Below are positions 60,975-64,000 of a DNA stretch of 64,000 nt, piece after piece. Each line of letters begins with the position of its first letter. Positions within the stretch are counted from its first letter, which is position 1. The notes below the pieces were generated by a model. The model did not search any database and had not been told where the DNA came from. It saw only the letters and a list, made by a program, of their open reading frames with translations. This DNA is from Lampris incognitus (Eukaryota; Chordata; Actinopteri; Lampriformes; Lampridae), in assembly GCF_029633865.1 (NCBI RefSeq), contig NC_079211.1:144108067-144172066 (forward strand), written 5' to 3'. The translations under genes and the position numbers were made by a program.

Positions 60975-61190
60975 TCTGACACCATCCCATCCAGCCGTCC
61001 ATTATCCAAGCCGCTTATCCCGACAGGGGTCGCGGGGACGCCTATCCCCAGCAGTCACCAGGCGGCAGGCGGGGCGACACCCCCCCCCAGACAGGCCGCC
61101 ACTACTGACACCAAACGTAGCGAATTCGGGGCACAGCCGGGAGTCGAACCCGGCTTACCCGCACCACTGCGCTAAAGGATGCGACCCATA
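60975..61190 (-). mobile_element. tRNA-derived SINE with fish-tail repeat, minus strand
   Basis: On the minus strand a tRNA-like head has box A TTTAGCGCAGTGG (complement of 61164-61176) and box B GGGTTCGACTCCC (complement of 61139-61151). It is followed by the GGCGGCCTGTC ... GGATAAGCGGCTTGGATAATGG tail seen at 25758-25950 and 55765-55872. This differs from the lmx1b-intronic SINE family and suggests the common tail belongs to a LINE/SINE partnership. Confidence 0.8.
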
Positions 61191-63654
61191 AGGCACCTGG
61201 GGTTACACAAGCGTCTCAGCGAGGGGCCTCCGTTAAAGCGCGGCGTGACCAGAGACAGACAGTGACCCTGCAGCCGGCCGTCCATTCTGCAGCGACGACG
61301 GCGGGGCCCCATCCCTCAGTGTGCAGGACTCACTGGAGAGAAGAAAAAAAACCCCACAATGCAATGCGACGCTGTTGTTTATCTGTGCACTGTGCTTTCC
61401 GCCGGCGTGCCGGCGGCGGCCTTTAATGTGCATCTTCGATTGGCGTTTCTCGACATTACTTTAAACGACAGACTGACGCCCCCCCGCCCCCCCCCCTCTC
61501 TCTCTCGTTTTTTTTTTTAAGAGAAACCAAGCCCAATTAATTACAGGATGGGCCGGGCCAAAGACAGTCAGGCATGTGTGGGTTCGGTGCAGCCTGGATC
61601 TCTCTTGTAATGGTTTCGGAGTTCACGGCTCGTCCAGCTGGGAGCCGGGGGAGTGCTGGGGTGTTTTCGTTGGGCATTTTCCACGGCGTGTGGTTAATTG
61701 TTTGGGGAGACTTCTTAACCGACGTCTGACACATATTCTTTGTGCCTTCGGGGCTCGTGCGTAATCGGATGACATAGTATGCTGTGGTTTTGACCAGAAA
61801 GCGGGGTCACGGCCAACCCCATCCGAGCGTGTCTTCACAGCAAAGCCTTGTGTGTCAGTCGCAGGCACACAACGCCGCCCCCCCCCCCACCACCACCACC
61901 GTGTGAAACGCTGCTCGCAACACAGCACCGCTAACGGCAGCTAGCTAGTACGCCAGCAAGAAGTACTTCCTCAGGACTCGGTTGAAATACCCCCCCAACT
62001 GCTGAAACACCCCGAGTGGCGCAAGAGGAACCAGGGGGCCGCTCGCAGGCTGACATACAGCTACGCATGTAGGTCGCCCACGCTAGACAGTAAATGAGCA
62101 TGTGCTACTGGGGAGCTACAACAAAGCGGAGGGTGGGGCTCAGCCGTACTGGGTCCGGTCCATCCTCCCGCCCCGCTGCTCCGGGACCAAACCAAACAAC
62201 CCTCTGAGCCTCTTCGTGGCCCTTTCTGGTGCATGTGGACTCGCTATCCAAACAACCTCTCAACCTCCGCCCTTCCCCAACTTCTGCTGGGAAAGCGATG
62301 GCGCGGGATTCACCCCTCCGCGCCCAGGGGTGCGGATAGAGCCCCCCGGATAGGCTCGGTAATCCCCCCCCCCCCGCACTACTGCGGCCCATCTGTTTTG
62401 GTTTTCATTTTTCTGCATTATTAGCGCTTATTGGTACACGGTCCAGGAATGCAGCCCGGGTGTTTGAAGTCGGGGGGGGAGGGAGGGGGAGGAGGTGATG
62501 CCAGGGGCACTGGCTGATGGAATGATGACCTTAAGGTCTAAGACGGGGCGACGCCGCTAACCTCCAGGAGCCTACCCCTTGATGTCGGAATCCAGGGCCC
62601 GGCGCACGTTGCTGGCTCGGAGGCCGTGGACTTTGCGGCTCTACCGCAGATCACCGGGACTCCGTCACATGGCGGAGACGCCGCTCCCGGGTCTGCCCGG
62701 TCCAGACGGCCCGGCAGTTTACTCCGGTCACCTGTAAAGCCATCTCATTTGCATAATCCCTTTCAAATAGAAATACAAGAGCGGTTCCTGATCCCCGTGT
62801 TGCAGGGCAGCTCAGTCCGGACCGCCGCCCCAAACGGGCACCAACAGGAGCGTCTTCATGAAAACTGAGCCGAGGTATGACAACAACTCACAACAACAAC
62901 GAGGATGAAGGAAAAGGGGTGAAGCGGTAGCGACGCCCAGAGAGGTTTTGGGGGCTCAGCGTACATATTTCCTGGGTTCGGCGCTGCTAGGATCAGGCGG
63001 GCGGTGTAAAGTACAGACCACATTAAAGTCTGGTTGTCCACAGAGTGGCCTTTGTTTGCGTTTACGATCATCTCATCCGCTCCGGGTCAGAGCTCCATGC
63101 TCTGGTCCTCACACAAAGACGGTGTGGCATTTTGACTCGTTTTTGAGTTTTTTTTGGGATTTGTTTTTCATTAGATCCATAAAGGCAGAACCTAATTACT
63201 CAACTCGGTTTAGAGAGACAACACTCACAAAAATAAAGAACCCCAAAAGTAGCGATGGTGTCCTGTGCGGTACCCATTTCCACGGGTCGCACAATTTTGG
63301 TTCAAGTTCAGCAGTAATGCCGGGCTCGTCCCGGATCACGGGAGCTAGAGGTCTGGGGTCACGCGTGAGCTGCCATCTTCCTTTATCCGTGGTTACCTGA
63401 GAGCAAAGAGACGAGACGGCACGGAGTAAACGGGTAAACCGAGAGATACCCGGTGGTTCTCAGAACGAGGGATGGGGAGAAATGAACGGGTACCTGTGTG
63501 TTATGTTGACCGAGGTTCCACCAACCGGGCGCGGCTCTGATGCCGAGTTCATCCCAACCCGGACGTGTCCACCACAAGGCGTGGGGAGGGAGTGTGCGCC
63601 GCAGTTTCAGGTTACTCAGGCAACTTACAAATCCTGTCAATAACGAGCCTTTAT
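61191..63654. other. Intergenic sequence, no gene seen
   Basis: GC-rich plain DNA with C-runs (61482-61497, 61880-61890, 62366-62376), a G/A run (62471-62490) and a CTAGCTAG-type stretch (61940-61950). None of the open frames on either strand shows a recognisable domain. Confidence 0.5.
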
Positions 63655-63890
63655 AGATACATACATACACATATATATAGATATGTGTGTGTATGTGTAT
63701 GTATGTATGTATGTATGTATGTATGTATGTATGTATGTATACACATACATACATACATACATACATACATACACACACATACATATAATGTGTATATATA
63801 TATATGTGTGTGTGTATGTATGTATGTATGTATGTATGTATGTATGTATATATACATACACATATATATATAGATATGTGTGTGTATGTG

Positions 63891-63926
<36 letters not shown>

Positions 63927-63961
63927 TACACATACATACATACATACATACATACATACAT

Positions 63962-63992
<31 letters not shown>

Positions 63993-64000
63993 TACATATA
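63655..64000. repeat. ATGT / CATA tetranucleotide array with inverted blocks
   Basis: Runs of GTAT are followed by runs of ATAC, then the GTAT/ATAC pattern is repeated from about 63810 (GTGTGTGTATGTATG) to the window edge. The adjacent complementary blocks can fold into long hairpins or a cruciform. The array continues beyond the window. All open frames here (Tyr-Val-Cys or His-Thr-Tyr repeats) are artefacts. Confidence 0.95.

Overview
The window is eukaryotic and looks like a teleost fish. It holds one recognisable gene, on the + strand: a complete LIM-homeodomain gene of the lmx1b type. Its eight coding exons run from 5034 to 53364. They join without a gap into a 376-residue protein with two LIM zinc-binding domains, a Q50/N51 homeodomain, a glutamine-rich segment and the conserved C-terminus. 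Every intron has GT-AG ends. The sequence matches LMX1B rather than its paralogue LMX1A, for example [13 protein letters not shown] in LIM1 and [13 protein letters not shown] in LIM2. The teleost assignment rests on the compact gene, several interspersed repeats I recognise as common in fish, and very dense CA/TG microsatellites. Which teleost duplicate this is (lmx1ba or lmx1bb) cannot be decided from one locus.

Layout. Positions 1-4340 are upstream sequence: a 65-bp minisatellite cut by the window edge, microsatellites, a retroelement fragment and a GC-rich promoter-proximal block. Positions 4349-5033 form a very pyrimidine-rich leader before the ATG. Exons 1 and 2 lie 503 bp apart. Intron 2 (5794-46160, about 40 kb) fills most of the window. 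It has no protein-coding gene I can support, but it contains blocks of complex AT-balanced sequence with homeodomain, octamer and CRE-like motifs that are candidate enhancers, separated by repeats. Exons 3-8 are packed into 46161-53364. The 3' UTR follows to about 54.5 kb. Beyond it is repeat-rich intergenic DNA, including a 3.3-kb array of a 35-bp unit, a 21-bp array, tRNA-derived SINE material and a large ATGT/CATA array at the right edge.

Most notable observations: (1) a 62-bp tandem duplication just before exon 3 creates two 3' splice sites, and use of the upstream one gives an immediate stop; (2) a 30-bp-arm foldback in intron 2 carries the core sequences of a hammerhead ribozyme, with a partial relative at 2.7 kb; (3) the 35-bp downstream array repeats a consensus-like splice donor in almost every unit; (4) two same-orientation SINEs flank the frame-neutral exon 7. 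I saw no novel multi-gene system. Regulatory calls rest on sequence texture and motifs only, because no cross-species alignment was possible.
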